Of a stretch of 64,000 nt of DNA, positions 63,794 through 64,000 are shown piece after piece. The stretch covers positions 62,001-126,000 of the forward strand of contig NZ_JAKCPW010000002.1 of the NCBI RefSeq assembly GCF_021440085.1. The letters are read 5' to 3'. The notes below the pieces were generated by a model. The model was not told where the DNA came from, did not search any database, and was given only the letters and a program-made list of their open reading frames with translations. The translations under genes and the position numbers were made by a program. How positions within the stretch are numbered: the first letter of the stretch is position 1; the number at the start of each line of letters is the position of its first letter. Source of the stretch: Dyadobacter sp. CY261 (GTDB lineage: Bacteria; Bacteroidota; Bacteroidia; Cytophagales; Spirosomataceae).

Positions 63794-64000
63794 TTACCAC
63801 CAACGATAGAATAGTCCTATCGAACCGCTCACAGATGATATGCCTTTGTCGATGTAGTCGAATTTGTAAGCGGTTCCATCATACTTGACACGCACATCGA
63901 GCCCAAACGTCCCGTCCCTCTTGAATAAAAATCTGGAACCGGCCCCTACGCCATATTTGAAGCGTACTTTTTGGTCTTGCAACGACAGCGTTCCGTAATA
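63794..64000 (-). CDS. Outer-membrane beta-barrel-like protein, C-terminal part (5' end outside window)
   Basis: The minus-strand frame is open to the right edge, giving about 68 visible residues. Alternating hydrophobic and polar strands with glycine turns (VRFKYGVGAGSRFLF, TFGLDVRVKYDGTAY, SSVSGSIGLFYRWW) and a terminal aromatic residue are typical of the last strands of an outer-membrane barrel. The TTG at 63982 is internal to the frame. It precedes the large unknown protein by ten bases on the same strand. Family cannot be resolved from this fragment. Confidence 0.5.
   Translation of the reverse strand, partial: YYGTLSLQDQKVRFKYGVGAGSRFLFKRDGTFGLDVRVKYDGTAYKFDYIDKGISSVSGSIGLFYRWW

Overview
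The window looks like chromosomal DNA of a member of the Bacteroidota, most likely a Cytophagales/Spirosomaceae-type (Dyadobacter-like) bacterium. The genus is an inference. The evidence is a secreted protein with a type IX secretion C-terminal sorting domain, many -7 boxes of the Bacteroidota form TAnnTTTG, start sites without Shine-Dalgarno sequences, an ECF sigma/membrane-regulator pair, and families typical of this phylum (ParE variant, long SLBB-rich Wza, SxtJ/DUF5989 pair, UlaG-like MBL). No IS element, prophage, CRISPR array or rRNA was seen; one tRNA-Glu is present.

Layout. 1-4.3 kb (+): end of a glycan-tailoring cluster with two SGNH hydrolases, a carbamoyltransferase, DUF5989 and SxtJ. 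4.3-8.3 kb (-): Ppx/GppA phosphatase, an ECF sigma factor overlapping its membrane partner, a gene-poor gap with a decayed repeat, and an Lrp/AsnC regulator. 8.5-15.4 kb (+): cobalamin-dependent methionine synthase behind a clear promoter/operator, an NTF2-like secreted protein, a nucleoside transporter and a YihY-type membrane protein. 15.5-22 kb, mixed strands: SppA, SixA plus a small membrane protein, XerD-like recombinase, AroQ, M14 peptidase. 22.3-25.4 kb (+): tRNA-Glu, a T9SS cargo protein with three internal repeats, and a HicAB pair whose toxin gene carries a GGAA-repeat frameshift. 25.4-35.2 kb: MBL-fold hydrolase, a three-gene secreted hydrolase operon (CocE-type, ThuA, beta-helix plus propeller), a purple-acid-phosphatase-like enzyme and a beta-lactamase-like lipoprotein. 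35.2-36.3 kb (-): a PIN toxin with an overlapping 47-residue putative antitoxin, and a Fic remnant with its catalytic motif out of frame. 36.3-40.6 kb: B12-type radical SAM protein, NagA, pentapeptide-repeat protein, thioredoxin.

40.7-58.2 kb (-) is one long surface-polysaccharide operon. It is transcribed from Wza (SLBB) through Wzz, Wzm/Wzt ABC exporter, DegT aminotransferase, a large membrane protein, WbqC, a hexapeptide acyltransferase, several glycosyltransferases, a polymerase/ligase-like protein and an O-acyltransferase. Wzt has a C-terminal glycan-binding-type extension, so export probably depends on recognising a chain-end modification. The aminotransferase, WbqC and acyltransferase fit synthesis of an acylated amino sugar. 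One of two related glycosyltransferases has lost its DxD motif. 58.5-64 kb: parE, pheA (chorismate mutase/prephenate dehydratase), a large unrecognised anchored protein, and the end of a beta-barrel protein cut by the window edge.

The observations most worth a second look are the slipped hicA, the Fic remnant with compensating frameshifts, the toxin-first PIN/small-protein pair, and the DxD-less glycosyltransferase paralogue. All calls come from reading the sequence only; no database search was possible.
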